A stretch of 64,000 nucleotides of DNA from Stomorhina lunata (lineage: Eukaryota; Arthropoda; Insecta; Diptera; Rhiniidae): contig OW121743.1 in the NCBI GenBank assembly GCA_933228675.1, forward strand, positions 79,417,995-79,481,994, in the 5' to 3' direction. The position numbers were made by a program, and so were the translations under genes. A model generated the notes under the pieces. The model was not told where the DNA came from, made no database searches, and was given only the letters and a program-made list of their open reading frames with translations. This document shows positions 35,736 through 48,718 of the stretch, piece by piece. How positions within the stretch are numbered: position 1 is the first letter of the stretch; every line of letters starts with the position of its first letter.

Positions 35736-37520
35736 CAGATTTCATTAGATTTTAAAAAGAAAACACATCTTTAATACTTATTAAAGACTGGGACGATTAT
35801 GGATATAACCATTTGACACAGAAACAAATGTTATACCGCTATTGATTATTATATAGTAGCACATTTTTCGAACTTTAAAATCTTGAACCAATTGAAAGCT
35901 CATGATGGTAGAAGAAAAGCCCCAGCTGGGTTTTCAATAATAAGCTAAGGTTTTTGTTTAACTCATTTTGAAATTTTCGTCCTGGTGGTGGATTTAAGTA
36001 CAATTTTCAAAAAATCTGTACTGATTCTTAAGTCTTCTTCTTCTTCTGTTATCCTTATATCTCGTCTATATCTCACGAACTATTAGAAATATTGCTTTTT
36101 TCTCTTCAGCAAATTTGTACCTCTTCGTTAGATCTAAAAATTTAAACGCACTTAAGGCAGTTATAGTAAGAGCAAAGACTCTATAATATAAAGATATTGC
36201 ACTTCCATATATTGATTTGCCGTATGGTCGTTTTGAAAACTCCATAAAAAAGAAAACATGCCGCTTTTAATCTAATTCATGTCACTTTTAATCTAATTCA
36301 GAAACAACTTATAGAGACGATTATCCAATGAGACAAAGCTAAGGCACACACACGTGCTCATGAAATGTATGTTTGTGTGTGAGTTTATGTATCTTTCAAA
36401 ATTTACTCTAGCAAATATAAAAATTAAACTTGTTTCTAATTTTTAATACTTTAAAACTTATTTAAAAAAAAAAAAGTTAAATCGGACAACCAAACTTTAT
36501 GGGTTCTTTAGAATTTTTGAAATGTTTCTGTTTTTAACTCTTTAGACATATTTCTAGAATAAAAGATACATACAATGACTATAGAGAAGATTTGATATAA
36601 AATGGCAAAAAGTTTTTATTTAAGCTTTTTTTGAGAAATCCTTATAAATTGATATAAAACGGCAAAAAGTTTTTATTTAAGCTTTTTTTGAGAAATCCTT
36701 ATAAATTAAATAAAAAGCACTCATACGTTTAGATTCAGCCAACAAATTTTCTGCAGTTTTTTCTACTTTTTTAAGTAGACCCCATAAAAGTTTATGGGGT
36801 AAATTTTAAATCTTTTATCTAAATCCATATATGAGATAGAAAATATTTTTTTTTAAGTTTTTGCTATTTTAGGGGGTATTTGGAGGAATGAAAAAGTATA
36901 AAGTTCCTTCTTTTTTTGGTGTCAAACTTTAACTTAACAATTTAAATTAAAATTTCGATAGGAAAAACCAAAATAAACAAAACTTTATTTTTCTTAGAAA
37001 ACTCACCAAAAATAGATTTGTGGTTTCTATATCAATGGAACAGAAAAAAGTCCTAGTTATTTAAGAACCATAAATTCTTTTCTAATAAATTCTTCTATTG
37101 TCAATTTTAAATTAAACTAGAGAAAAAATTTTCAATCTTCCACAATTTTTTGTAAACGAAATCTTGCATTGAGCAACAAATAAATGTTGGAATTATTTTT
37201 TTTTTTGTTATATTTCGTATATTTTCAATTTAAAATATAATTTGCATTTCGTTTAAGTTTTTTCATTTTCATTTTTTCCTTTAGCTGGAGTTATAGCAGA
37301 AGGCAATAGAAGCAATTGAATTTTTTTTTTTGCATATTATTGATATTTTACTCAACCGACTTGAAGTATTTTCGATGGAAATGTTAGCTACTTATAGTCA
37401 AAATGTCTAAAAATAATTTCTTTCCTTACCTTCAGTCCTGCGCTGAAGGTGCAGTGCCTAGTTTTAGCTTAGGGTAAAATTTTTTAAGATTCTCAAAATA
37501 CTACAAGATAAATAAATTAA
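35736..37520. other. AT-rich spacer with one short tandem duplication
   Basis: Unique sequence apart from a 57-bp duplication at 36594-36707 and a paired CTTTTAATCTAATTCA near 36265-36305. No gene recognised. Confidence 0.45.
36594..36707. repeat. 57-bp tandem duplication
   Basis: GATATAAAATGGCAAAAAG at 36594 and GATATAAAACGGCAAAAAG at 36651 begin two adjacent 57-bp copies. One mismatch was noticed by eye. It looks like a simple recent slippage or repair duplication. Confidence 0.9.
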
Positions 37521-37830
37521 CCGTCGTGGCATAGCAGGTTAGTCATCCGCCTAGCATACCAGAGGTCCCAAGTTCGATCCCCGGCCAGACCCACTAGAAA
37601 AAAAATTGTTCAAAAAAACCGGCTCACCTCATAAATCAGCTGGCCACTGGTTACTGAGTATCAGGCTATGCAAAACTTCTCTAACTAATGCATTTGCCGT
37701 TCGGAGTGGGAGTTAAAACGTATATCGCTTTCAATAAGTCTAAAAATAGAATCGGATGCAGCTCATTGTGTGAGAGAAGTATCCCTTGTTCCAATTAGAA
37801 TGTTGTCGTGGGAATTATATATACATATAT
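37521..37830 (+). mobile_element. tRNA-derived SINE
   Basis: The head CCGTCGTGGCATAGCAGGTT contains an RNA polymerase III A box (TGGCATAGCAGG, 37527-37538). A B box (GTTCGATCC, 37572-37580) follows 33 nt later, the spacing of a tRNA promoter. A non-tRNA body follows (CCGGCTCACCTCATAAATC, GGCCACTGGTTACTGAG). The 3' region is ATCGGATGCAGCTCATTG to TTGTCGTGGGAATTATATAT, ending in TA-rich sequence. The high GC of the first 200 bp stands out from its surroundings. A partial second copy of the 3' part lies at 59190-59272. The exact 3' end and any target duplication are uncertain. Confidence 0.8.
37527..37580 (+). promoter_or_regulatory. Internal Pol III promoter of the SINE (A and B boxes)
   Basis: The A box TGGCATAGCAGG fits TRGYNNARNNGG-type consensus, and the B box GTTCGATCC fits GGTTCGANTCC apart from the first base. 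The rest cannot be folded into a convincing tRNA cloverleaf by eye, so it is not called a tRNA gene. Confidence 0.75.
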
Positions 37831-38113
37831 AATAAATCAAATATATTTCTAGTAAAATTTATTTTGAGAAATGATTTTATTTTTTTCTTTTTTTTTCCTG
37901 CAAAATATTGCCTTTAATCTTATGAGTGATAGTGCGTTTCCTAGTTGGTATGACCTTAACAAGTACAAAAATTGTTGCATTTAAAAATGTATTCCAATTT
38001 TTCTGTTGACAGTCAGCAACATTGACAGTGACAACAGGATTAAATAAAAAATAGAACTACTAAAGCAGGCGACGCACAGTGGGCCGAAATTGCAAAAAAT
38101 ATAATCAAAAATA
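37831..38113. other. AT-rich spacer
   Basis: A short unique stretch lies between the SINE and the next satellite. GCGACGCACAGTGGGCC occurs near 38068. No feature is supported. Confidence 0.4.
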
Positions 38114-39459
38114 TATGTCTTAGCGGATGTCATAGCCTAGTCTATGTCTTAGTCTATGTCTTATTCTATGTCTTAGTCTATGTCTTAGTCTATGTCTTAG
38201 TCTATGTCTTAGTCTATGTCTTAGTCTATGTCTTAGTCTATGTTTTAGTCTATGTCTTAGTCTATGTCTTAGTCTATGTCTTAGTCTATGTCTTAGTCTA
38301 TGTCTTAGTCTATGTCTTAGTCTATGTCTTAGTCTATGTCTTAGTCTATGTCTTAGTCTATGTCTTAGTCTATGTCTTAGTCTATGTCTTAGTCTATGTC
38401 TTAGTCTATGTCTTAGTCTATGTCTTAGTCTATGTCTTAGTCTATGTCTTAGTCTATGTCTTAGTCTATGTCTTAGTCTATGTCTTAGTCTATGTCTTAG
38501 TCTATGTCTTAGTCTATGTCTTAGTCTATGTCTTAGTCTATGTCTTAGTCTATGTCTTCGTCTATGTCTTAGTCTACGTCTTAGTCTATGTCTTAGTCTA
38601 TGTCTTAGTCTATGTCTTGGTCTATGTCTTAGTCTATGTCTTAGTCTATGTCTTAGTCTATGTCTTAGTCTATGTCTTAGTCTACGTCTTAGTCTATGTC
38701 TTAGTCTATGTTTTAGTCTATGTCTTAGTCTATGTCTTAGTCTATGTCTTAGTCTATGTCTTAGTCTATGTCTTAGTCTATGTCTTAGTCTATGTCTTAG
38801 TCTATGTCTTAGTCTATGTCTTAGTCTATGTCTTAGTCTATGTCTTAGTCTATGTCTTAGTCTATGTCTTAGTCTATGTCTTAGTCTATGTCTTAGTCTA
38901 TGTCTTAGTCTATGTCTTAGTCTATGTTTTAGTCTATGTCTTAGTCTATGTCTTAGTCTATGTCTTAGTCTATGTCTTAGTCTATGTCTTAGTCTATGTC
39001 TTAGTCTATGTCTTAGTCTATGTCTTAGTCTATGTCTTAGTCTATGTCTTAGTCTATGTCTTAGTCTATGTCTTAGTCTATGTCTTAGTCTATGTCTTAG
39101 TCTATGTCTTAGTCTATGTCTTAGTCTATGTCTTAGTCTATGTCTTAGTCTATGTCTTAGTCTATGTCTTAGTCTATGTCTTAGTCTATGTCTTAGTCTA
39201 TGTCTTAGTCTATGTCTTAGTCTATGTCTTAGTCTATGTCTTAGTCTATGTCTTAGTCTATGTCTTAGTCTATGTCTTAGTCTATGTCTTAGTCTATGTC
39301 TTAGTCTATGTCTTAGTCTATGTCTTAGTCTATGTCTTAGTCTATGTCTTAGTCTATTTCTTAGTCTATGTCTTAGTCTATGTCTTAGTCTATGTCTTAG
39401 TCTACGTCTTAGTCTATGTCTATGTCTAAGTCTATGTCTTAGCCCATGTCTTAGTTTAA
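38114..39459 (+). repeat. 12-bp satellite array 3 (TCTTAG-TCTATG)
   Basis: About 112 copies in plus orientation, with scattered single-base variants (TCTACG, TTTTAG, TTGGTC) and decayed edges. It faces the inverted array at 40323-42403 across an 863-bp spacer. The 270-codon Leu-Val-Tyr-Val frame is a repeat artefact. Confidence 0.96.
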
Positions 39460-40322
39460 GTAACCGACAAAATATAAAATTTTAGTTTGAATCTTTTATT
39501 TCGAAGTCTAAGAACTATCTTTTTTCCGTCCCAATGTGCACGAGAACCAAACGAAATTGACAAATTTTTAAGTATAATTTTATTCACAAAAGTCAACAAG
39601 TTTTCTCCTTTTTAACATACTTTTAATACTTCAAACTCTTCGTCCCCCTATCCCACTCATAGCAACCATCCGGCTCATACACAATCATAGAGTGTTACAC
39701 TTATACAAAAGCATTTTTTAACACCCACTCTCAAGAGTAAATTTTTAAAAATTTGTTGAAGTGTGAAAAAAAGAAAATCAGTTTTTCTATGAAGGTACTT
39801 CAGGAAAGTATTATTAAAACTTAAATTTATAGCAATTTCCTGTATTAAAAATCTATTATTTGTTACCTTTTCTCTTAAATATTGAAATACAAAAATCTAT
39901 TGTTTTTTAAAAACCTATTTATTGTATTTGCAGGTGAGTATGTCTTTACTTTCAACTCTTTATTGAAATTCATTATGCTAAAAGTATTTCCATTATTTTT
40001 CTATTTACTTAAGGTATGGAAATTTCTACTATTCTTTTTTCTTTTACCTTTCTTTTGTTTATGGTAAAACAATATAAATTTGTCGCTTTTTTTGTCTTTT
40101 GTTTTCTTTATTCTTTAGTTTTTTTATAAACTTGTCTGCCTTCAGTTTCAATTTATTTAAATTTGCTGATTTGCTTTCCAAATAGACGGATATCGAGACA
40201 CTCATGAATGAAAAACAAAAAATTGCCTTTGTAAAGGTTTTCAATCAAGGTAAAAATTTTAACACTTTCAAGACCAATTATTAGACTAAAATTAAGACTA
40301 CTAGAAAAGTACATCAAATATG
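39460..40322. other. Unique spacer between the two opposed 12-bp arrays
   Basis: AT-rich unique sequence with two overlapping 61-codon frames around 39882-40244 and no recognisable gene. It would form the loop if the flanking arrays paired. Confidence 0.5.
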
Positions 40323-42403
40323 TTAGACATAGATATAGACTAAGACTTAGACATGGTCATAGCCATTGTCAAAGCCATAGCAATAGCCATAGTCATATCA
40401 ATAACCATCGCCATAATCAGATAGACATAGACTAAAATATAGACCAGGACATAGACTAAGACATAGACTAAGACATAGACTAAGACATAGACTAAGACAT
40501 AGACTAAGACATAGACTAAGACATAGACTAAGACATAGACTAAGACATAGACTAAGACATAGACTAAGACATAGACTAAGACATAGACTAAGACATAGAC
40601 TAAGACATAGACTAAGACATAGACTAAGACATAGACTAAGACATAGACTAAGACATAGACTAAGACATAGACTAAGACATAGACTAAGACATAGACTAAG
40701 ACATAGACTAAGACATAGACTAAGACATAGACTAAGACATAGACTAAGACATAGACTAAGACATAGACTAAGACATAGACTAAGACATAGACTAAGACAT
40801 AGACTAAGACATAGACTAAGACATAGACTAAGACATAGACTAAGACATAGACTAAGACATAGACTAAGACATAGACTAAGACATAGACTAAGACATAGAC
40901 TAAGACATAGACTAAGACATAGACTAAGACATAGACTAAGACATAGACTAAGACATAGACTAAGACATAGACTAAGACATAGACTAAGACATAGACTAAA
41001 ACATAGACTAAGATATAGACTAAGACATTGACCAAAACATAGACTAAGACATATACTAAGACATAGACTAAGACATAGACTAAGACATAGACTAAGACAT
41101 AGACTAAGGCATAGACTAAGACATAGACTAAGACATAGACTAAGACATAGACTAAGACATAAACTAAGGCATAGACTAAGACATAGACTATGACATAGGC
41201 TAAGACATAGACTAAGACATAGACTAAGACATAGACTAAGACATAGACTAAGACATAGACTAAGACATAGACTAAAACATAGAATAAGACATAGACTAAG
41301 ACATAGACTAAGACATAGACTAAGACATAGACTAAGACATAGACTAAGACATAGACTAAGACATAGACTAAGACATAGACTAAGACATAGACTAAGACAT
41401 AGACTAAGACATAGACTAAGACATAGACCAAGACATAGATTAAAACATGGACTAGGACATAGAATAAGACATAGACTAAGACATAGACTAAGACATAGAC
41501 TAAGACTAAGACATAGACTAAGACATAGACTAAGACATAGACTAAGACATAGACTAAGACATAGACTAAGACATAGACTAAGACATAGACTAAGACATAG
41601 ACTAAAACATAGACTAAGACATAGACTAAGACATAGACTAAGACATAGACTAAGACATAGACTAAGACATAGACTAAGACATAGACTAAGATATAGACTA
41701 AGACATAGACTAAGACATAGACTAAGACATAGACTAAGACATAGACTAAGACATAGACTAAGACATAGACTAAGACATAGACTAAGACATAGACTAAGAC
41801 ATAGACTAAGACATAGACTAAGACATAGACTAAGACATAGACTAAGACATAGACTAAGACATAGACTAAGACATAGACTAAGACATAGACTAAGACATAG
41901 ACTAAGACATAGACTAAGACATAGACTAAGACATAGACTAAGACATAGACTAAGACATAGACTAAGACATAGACTAAGACATAGACTAAGACATAGACTA
42001 AGACATAGACTAAGACATAGACTAAGACATAGACTAAGACATAGACTAAGACATAGACTAAGACATAGACTAAGACATACCCTAAGACATAGACTAAGAC
42101 ATAGACTAAGACATAGACTAAGACATAGACTAAGACATAGACTAAGACATAGACTAAGACATAGACTAAGACATAGACTAAGACATAGACTAAGACATAG
42201 ACTAAGACATAGACTAAGACATAGACTAAGACATAGACTAAGACATAGACTAAGACATAGACTAAGACATAGACTAAGACATAGACTAAGACATAGACTA
42301 AGACATAGACTAAGACATAGACTAAGACATAGACTAAGACATAGACTAAGACATAGACTAAGACATAGACTAAGACATGGACTAAGACATAGACTAAGAC
42401 ACT
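40323..42403 (-). repeat. 12-bp satellite array 4 (inverted, CATAGACTAAGA)
   Basis: About 165 copies of the reverse complement of arrays 1-3, plus a degenerate left edge (40350-40425) of CATAGC/CATAGT-type hexamers. A six-base phase slip (ACTAAGACTAAGAC) lies near 41504. Variants cluster at 40995-41290 and 41420-41480, while 41480-42400 is nearly uniform. The 708-codon minus-strand frame is a repeat artefact. The array abuts a GATACT-family fragment. Confidence 0.96.
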
Positions 42404-42468
42404 TATATTGCTACAAATACTTATACTAATACTGATTCTGATACTAATACTTATACAAACATTCATAA
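42404..42468 (+). repeat. GATACT-family fragment fused to the 12-bp array
   Basis: ACTTATACTAATACTG and GATACTAATACTTATAC continue the GATACT family for five or six units directly after the CATAGACTAAGA array. The two unrelated 12-bp families are thus joined without spacer. Confidence 0.75.
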
Positions 42469-43611
42469 GGGGCTTATTATTTAAAGTCTCTTATCTTTCT
42501 TTAGAGCTTTAAAAAAAGTTTTTATTATACATTTTCCATTAACTTAAAACAAATCCATTAATTTCTTTTATCAAAACTTATTATAATTTTCCATTACTGG
42601 CAAAATTATAAAAAAATCCTCAGCGAACTATAATCATTACTACTTAAAAATGATGTCTCTTCAAAAACTTTTAATTTTGACAGCATTTGTAACTAAAATA
42701 AAGAAAAAAAACTTTTAAAAGTTTAATTTTATTAAACGCCCAAAGACCCACAAATATTTTAAGACAAAAGAATAATTTCAATATTTACTTTTGGGCTGCG
42801 CCTTCAAAAAAAACTTTTGAAATTTAAAGGAATTAAAGTAAAAGTCAATTTTAATTTTTAAAAATTCTTCAACTCTTTAATCTTTTGAGGTAAGAAACCA
42901 ATAAAAAGAAACTTTTTAAGAAATATCAAATTATATAAAAAAAAAAACTTAATTTTTTTCCACAAAACATAACAAATGGTTGTTAACCCCCTCATATTGA
43001 TATTCATTACCAATTTATACCAAACAAAAGAAAAAGGAAACCCGACCAATTAACCATTTTTCATTTTTTTACTCTTCTTATTTCTTTGGTTGACTTTAAA
43101 AACTTTGGCTCATTATGGTCCACAATAGGGTTCATGCCATTCCTTTGTGATTGTGGGAGTCTTGGTAAAATGTTAAATATGATTTAAGAAAAACTTTATT
43201 ATAACGCTATAAAAAAGGATATTTTGCTGATATTTAAAGGAGCGACCAAATGCGAATGAAACCTTAAGTTGATATTAAATTAAAGAAAAGCAGCAGCTGT
43301 TTTCTTGGGGGCTTTATTATTTTAGACATAATTATATTTGGCTTAAATGTCCTGCCTTCCCTCTGCTTTAACTTGGCTATTTAATACTTGGGGCAGAATA
43401 TGGCTTTAAAATTCTTAATAATGATTTTGATAATAATAATGGAAAAATAGCAGACTGTTTTCGCAGAAAAATTGCCTATAAAAAATAATTGATTAATTAA
43501 TGTGTAATATTAGAAATTTTAAAGAAAAAAAATAATTTAAAGAAAATTAAGCGAAATATAAACCTTAACAAATTTTCCAGAGAAAACAATACAAACTTTA
43601 GAATTCTCAAG
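42469..43611. other. AT-rich spacer, no gene recognised
   Basis: Unique AT-rich sequence. A 63-codon minus frame (42858-43049) has no domain or codon signal and is not called. Confidence 0.45.
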
Positions 43612-45875
43612 ATTTTTTATAGAAAATATTGTCATTCAAAATTTTTATAGAAAATTTTGTCATCAAAAAGAAAATTTTGCCATAAAAAATTTCTATAAAA
43701 AATTTTTTTCATCAAAAATTTTTTTTACCAAAATTTTCTATAGCAAATTTTGTCATTCAAAATTGCTATAGCAAATTTTGTCGTTAACAATTTTTACGGT
43801 AAATTTAGTCATCAAAAATTTTTATAGAAAATTTTGTCACTAAAAATTTATATAAAAAAATTTTATCATCAAAAATTTCTAAAAAAAATTTTATCATCAA
43901 AAATTTCTATAGAAAATTTTGTCATCAAAAATTTCTATAGAAAATTTTGTCATCAAAAATTTCTATAGAAAATTTTGTCATCAAAAATTTCTATAGAAAA
44001 TTTTGTCATCAAAAATTTCTAGAGAGAATTTCGATATCAAAAATTTCCATAGAAAATTTAGTAATTAAAAATTTCTGTAGAACATTTTCTTACCTAATTT
44101 TTTTTACAGAATTTTATTATTTAAATTTTCTAAAAAATTTTGTCATCCAAAATTTCTATAGAAAATTTTGTCATCAAAATTTTATACAAAAAGTTTTGTC
44201 ACAAAAAATGTTTATAGAAAATTTCGTCATCAAAAATTTCTATAGAAAATTTTGTCATCAAAAATTTCTATAGAAAATTTTGTCATTAAAAAATTCTATA
44301 GAAAATTTTATCATCAAAAATCTCTAAAAAAAATTCTATAGAAAATTTTGTCTTCAAAAATTCCTTCAAAATTTCGAAAAAAAATTTTGTCTTCAAAAAT
44401 TTCTATAGAAAATTTTGTCACCAAAAATTTCTAAAGAAAATTTTGTCATCAAAAATTTTAATAGAAAATTTTGTCATCAAAAATTTCTATAAAAATTTTT
44501 GTCTTTAAAAATTTCTATCGAAAATTTTGTTATCAAAAATTTTTATACAAAATTTTGTCATCAAAAATTTTTATACAAAATTTTGTCATCAAAAATTTTT
44601 TGTAGAAAGTTTTGTCATCTAAAATTTGTTTACCAACAATTTCTATAGAAAATTTTGTCACCAAAAATTTCTATAGAAAATTTTGTCATCAAAAATTTCT
44701 ATAAAAATTTTTGTCTTTAAAAATTTCTATCGAAAATGTTGTTATCAAAAATTTTTATACAAAATTTTGTCATCAAAAATTTCTATAAAAAATGTTGCTT
44801 TCAAAAATTTCTATAGCAAATTTTGACATCAAAAATTTCGTAGAAAATTTTGTTATCAAAAATTTCTATACAAAATTTTGTCATCTAAAATTTCTGGAAA
44901 AAAATTCTATAGAAATTTCTAAAAAAAAAATTGTCACCAAAAGTTTCTATAGAAAATTTTGTCATCAAAAATTTTTATAGAAATTTCTAAAAAAAAATGT
45001 TTTCATCATAAATTTCTATAGAAAATTTTGTCTTCAAAAGTTTCTAAAGAAAAATTACTCAACAAAAACTTATATAGAAAATTTTGTCATCAAAAATTTT
45101 TATAGAAAATTTTGTCATCAAAAATTTCTATAGAAAATTTTGTCATCAAAAATTTCTATAGAAAATTTTGTCATCAAAAATTTCTATAGAAAATTTTGTC
45201 ATCAAAAATTATTAGAGTAAATTTTGTCATTAAAAATTTCTTAAAAAAATTTTGTTACCAAAAATTTTTATAGAAAATTTTGTCATTCAAAATTTCGATA
45301 AAAAATGTTGTCTTCTAAAATTTTTATAGAAATTTTTGTGTTTAAAAATTTCTATAGAAAATTTTGTTATCAAAAATTTCTATAAAAAATTTTGTCATCA
45401 AAAATTTCTATAAAAAAATATTTGGCATCGAAAATTTTGTCATCAAAAATTTCTATAGAAAATTTTGTCATCAAAAATTTCTATAGAAAATTTTGTCTTC
45501 AAAAATTTCTATAGAAAATTTTGACTTCAAAAACTTCTATAGAAAATTTTGTCTTCAAAAATTTCTAAAGAAAATTTGATCTTTCAAATTTTCTATAAAA
45601 AACTTTGTAATAAAAAATTTTTATAGAAAATTTTGTCTCCAAAAATTTTTATAGAAAACATTTCTATAGAAAATTTTGTCTTCAATAATTACTATCGAAA
45701 ATTTTGTCTTAAAAAATTTCTATAGAAAATTTTGTCATCAAAAATTTTTATAAAAAATTTGTCTTTAAAAATTTCTATAGAAAATTTTGTCTTTAAAAAT
45801 TTCTATAGAAAATTTTGTCTTTAAAAATTTCTATTGAAAATTTTGTCTTCGAAAATTTCTATAGAAAACTTTGTG
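43612..45875 (+). repeat. 28-bp CTATAG satellite array
   Basis: About 80 units of 28 bp: ATTTCTATAGAAAATTTTG then TCATCAAAA. The palindrome TTTCTATAGAAA forms the core, and TCATC marks orientation. Units vary in the TCATC/TCTTC/TCTTT position. Many small Ile-Phe-Lys-Asn frames on + are artefacts. Confidence 0.95.
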
Positions 45876-46942
45876 GAATATTAAATCCTGTTTTTTATAA
45901 AAATTTAACATTCTGCTGAATTACTAATTAATATTATAAATATTTAAATATTTGCCACCTTAAAGAGCCTACAATTAAATATGTAAACTCATTTTCTTTT
46001 CTTCTTTAGGAAAAGTTGTTTGATTAATTTCATTAAAAATGTTTCTTTCTTACCCCTTGTCTTATAAGCCAACGACCGAGAAAACAAAAGAAAGAATAAA
46101 TTATAAGCAAATATTTGTATTTTGTTACAGAAAACTCTACCGCAACATGTTTTTGTATCTTAACATAAATATTTGGTCCTTAATTCAATTAAAAGACTTT
46201 TCCGTTTGTTTACAACATTAATTTAAATAAATATGATGTTTTCTTTCTTTAAATAAAAAACAAGAAATATTTTTATACTTTCTTTTTTTTTTTTGCCTTG
46301 CGATTTAAATACATTTGAGATGAAAAAAACTTTGCTTTTCTGCAATTTATAAATGCCTCAGGCAGTTGTAAAATGTTAAAAAATTATATGAGTTCCTTCA
46401 AAAAAAGGATTTCCTTTTTTGCAAAAAAATGTTATATTTTTTTTTCTTCCTACAACAAGGTCAACCGAGTTATTGTTGCTGTTTATCACAGCGTAAGAGA
46501 AGACTATAAAAAGCAAAAATACTATTGACGCTGGTAGTAAAACATCCATTTATCCCGACACACACACAGACACTCACACAAACAAGGAAAACATGCCTTA
46601 GTGGCCCGAGTAAAAGGGAAAGAAACGCCTTTCAAGACAATGGTTTGCAAGTAAAAGCTTAAAATTTCAGCTTAAATTAAGGGTAAAAGATTTATTGTAA
46701 ATAAATCTCATAAAGTATTCAGTAAAAGGAAAATGTTAATGCAATGGTATATGTACACAAAAACACAGTAACACACTAACACATTAAATAATCTTGAACA
46801 AATACAAACATAACTCTCTTATGTGTTGCTATAGCATTATATGAAAACAAGTTTATTTTGAAATGTTTATATTATTTTTCAATCAAAAAGTTTTTCCAAA
46901 GAAAATACTAAAATCCACATAATTTTCCACACAAAATCTTAC
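45876..46942. other. AT-rich spacer between two arrays of the same satellite
   Basis: Unique sequence with a short CACACACAGACACTCACAC stretch near 46560 and no recognised gene. A 60-codon + frame at 46039-46221 has no recognisable domain. Confidence 0.45.
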
Positions 46943-47020
46943 CAACAACAAATTTCTATAGAAAATTTTGTCATCAAAAATTTCTTTTGAAAAAATTTTG
47001 TCATCAAAAATTTTTATAGA

Positions 47021-47132
47021 AAATTTTGTCATCAAAAATTTCTATTGAAAAAATATTGACATCAACATTTTCTATAGAAAATTTAATCATCAAAAATTTC
47101 TATAGAAAGTTTTATCATCAAAAATTTTTTAT
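47021..47132 (+). repeat. 112-bp direct repeat, copy 1
   Basis: From AAATTTTGTCATCAAAAAT through ATTGACATCAACATTTTC to AAAATTTTTTAT, identical by eye to 48711-48822 and offset by 1690 bp. It brackets the left palindrome arm. Confidence 0.85.
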
Positions 47133-48718
47133 TGATGACAAAATTTTTTATAGAAAATCTTCAAGAAGAAATTTTGTATAAAAATTTTTGATGACAAAAT
47201 TTTCTACAGAAATTTTTGATGACGATATTTACTAAAGAATTTTTTGAGCACAAAATTTTCTATAGAAATTTTTTGTATAGAAAATTATGTTTTTAAAAAC
47301 TTGTATAAGAAAATGTTGTCATCTATACAAAATTTCATTGAAAATTTCTATAGAAAATTTTGTCATCAAAAATTTTTATAGAAAAATTTGTCATCAAAAA
47401 TATTTATAGAAATTTTTTCTTCAAAACTTTCTATAAAAAATTTTGTCTTCTAAAATTTCTATTGAAAATTTTGTCTTTAAAAATTTCGATAGAAAATTTT
47501 GTCATTAAAAATTTCTATAAAAAATTTTGTCATCAAAAATTTCTATAGAAAATTTTGACGTCGACAAATTTCTTAGAAAATTTTGTCATCAAAAATTTCT
47601 ACAGAAAATTTTGTCATCAAAAATTTTCGATAGAAAATTTTGTCATCAAAAATTTCTATAAAAAATTTTGACATCAAAAATTTCTATAGAAAATTTTGTC
47701 ATCAAAAATTTCTATAGAAAATTTTGTCATCAAAAATTGCTAAAGAAAACTTTGTCATCTAAAATTTCTAGTGAAAATTTTGTCATTAAAAATTTCTATA
47801 GAAAATTTTGTCATCAAAAATTGCTAAAGAAAACTTTGTCATCTAAAATTTCTAGTGAAAGTTTTGTCATTAAAAATTTCTATAGAAAATTTTGTCATCA
47901 AAAATTGCTAAAGAAAACTTTGTCACTAAAATTTCTAGTGAAAGTTTTGTCATTAAAAATTTCTATAGAAAATTTTGTCATCAAAAATTTCTATAGAATA
48001 TTTTGTCATCAAAAATTTCTATAAAAAATTTTGTCTTCAAAAATTTCTATAAAAAATTTTTATTGAAAATTTAGTCATCAAAAATTTTTATTGAAAATTT
48101 TGTCATCAGAAATGTTTATAGAAAATTTTGTTTTCAAAAATTTCTATACAAAATTTTGTCATCAAAAATTTCTATAGAAAATATTGTCATTTAAAATTTC
48201 TATAGAAAATTTTGTCATCTAAAATTTCTAGTGAAAATTTTGTCATTAAAAATTTCTATAGAAAATTTTGTCATCAAAAATTGCTAAAGAAAATTTCTAG
48301 TGAAAGTTTTGCTAAAGAAAACTTTGTTATCTAAAATTTCTAGTGAAAGTTTTGTCATTAAAAATTTCTATAGAAAATTTTGTCATCAAAAATTTCTATA
48401 GAATATTTTGTCATCAAAAATTTCTATAGAATATTTTGTCATAAAAAATTTCTATAGAATATTTTGTCATCAAAAATTTCTATAGAAAATTTTTTCATCA
48501 AAAATTTCTATAAAAAATTTTGTCTTCAAAAATTTCTATAAAAAATTTTGTCATCAAAAATTTTTATTGAAAATTTTGTCATCAGAAATGTTTATAGAAA
48601 ATTTTGTTTTCAAAAATTTCTATACAAAATTTTGTCATCAAAAACTTCTATAGAAAATTTTGTCATCAAAAATTTGTATAAAAAATTTTGTCATCAAAAA
48701 TTTCTTTAAAAAATTTTG
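47130..48718 (+). repeat. Left arm of a 3.6-kb palindrome
   Basis: Landmarks in order: AAAATCTTCAAGAAGAAATT, GACGATATTTACTAAAG, CATCTATACAAAATTTC, GACGTCGACAAATTTC, then three LLKKTL-type triplets, then TCATCAGAAATGTTTATAG. The same landmarks appear reversed in 49203-50705. This arm is about 86 bp longer, consistent with one extra 84-bp (3 x 28) higher-order unit. Confidence 0.88.

Noticed and set aside
37521..37595. Functional tRNA gene
   Set aside because: A and B boxes are present, but no convincing cloverleaf or acceptor stem can be paired, and a SINE body follows.
38068..38090. GCGACGCACAGTGGGCC as a transposon terminus
   Set aside because: No inverted partner or target duplication was found nearby.
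40340..42466. 708-codon open frame on -
   Set aside because: It reads through two joined satellites (Leu-Val-Tyr-Val, plus Ile-Ser from the GATACT fragment). It is a product of the period, not of coding.
47130..47340. Small separate palindrome at 47115-47150
   Set aside because: The orientation switch there is the outer edge of the large palindrome, whose mirror is at about 50520-50705. It is not treated as an independent event.
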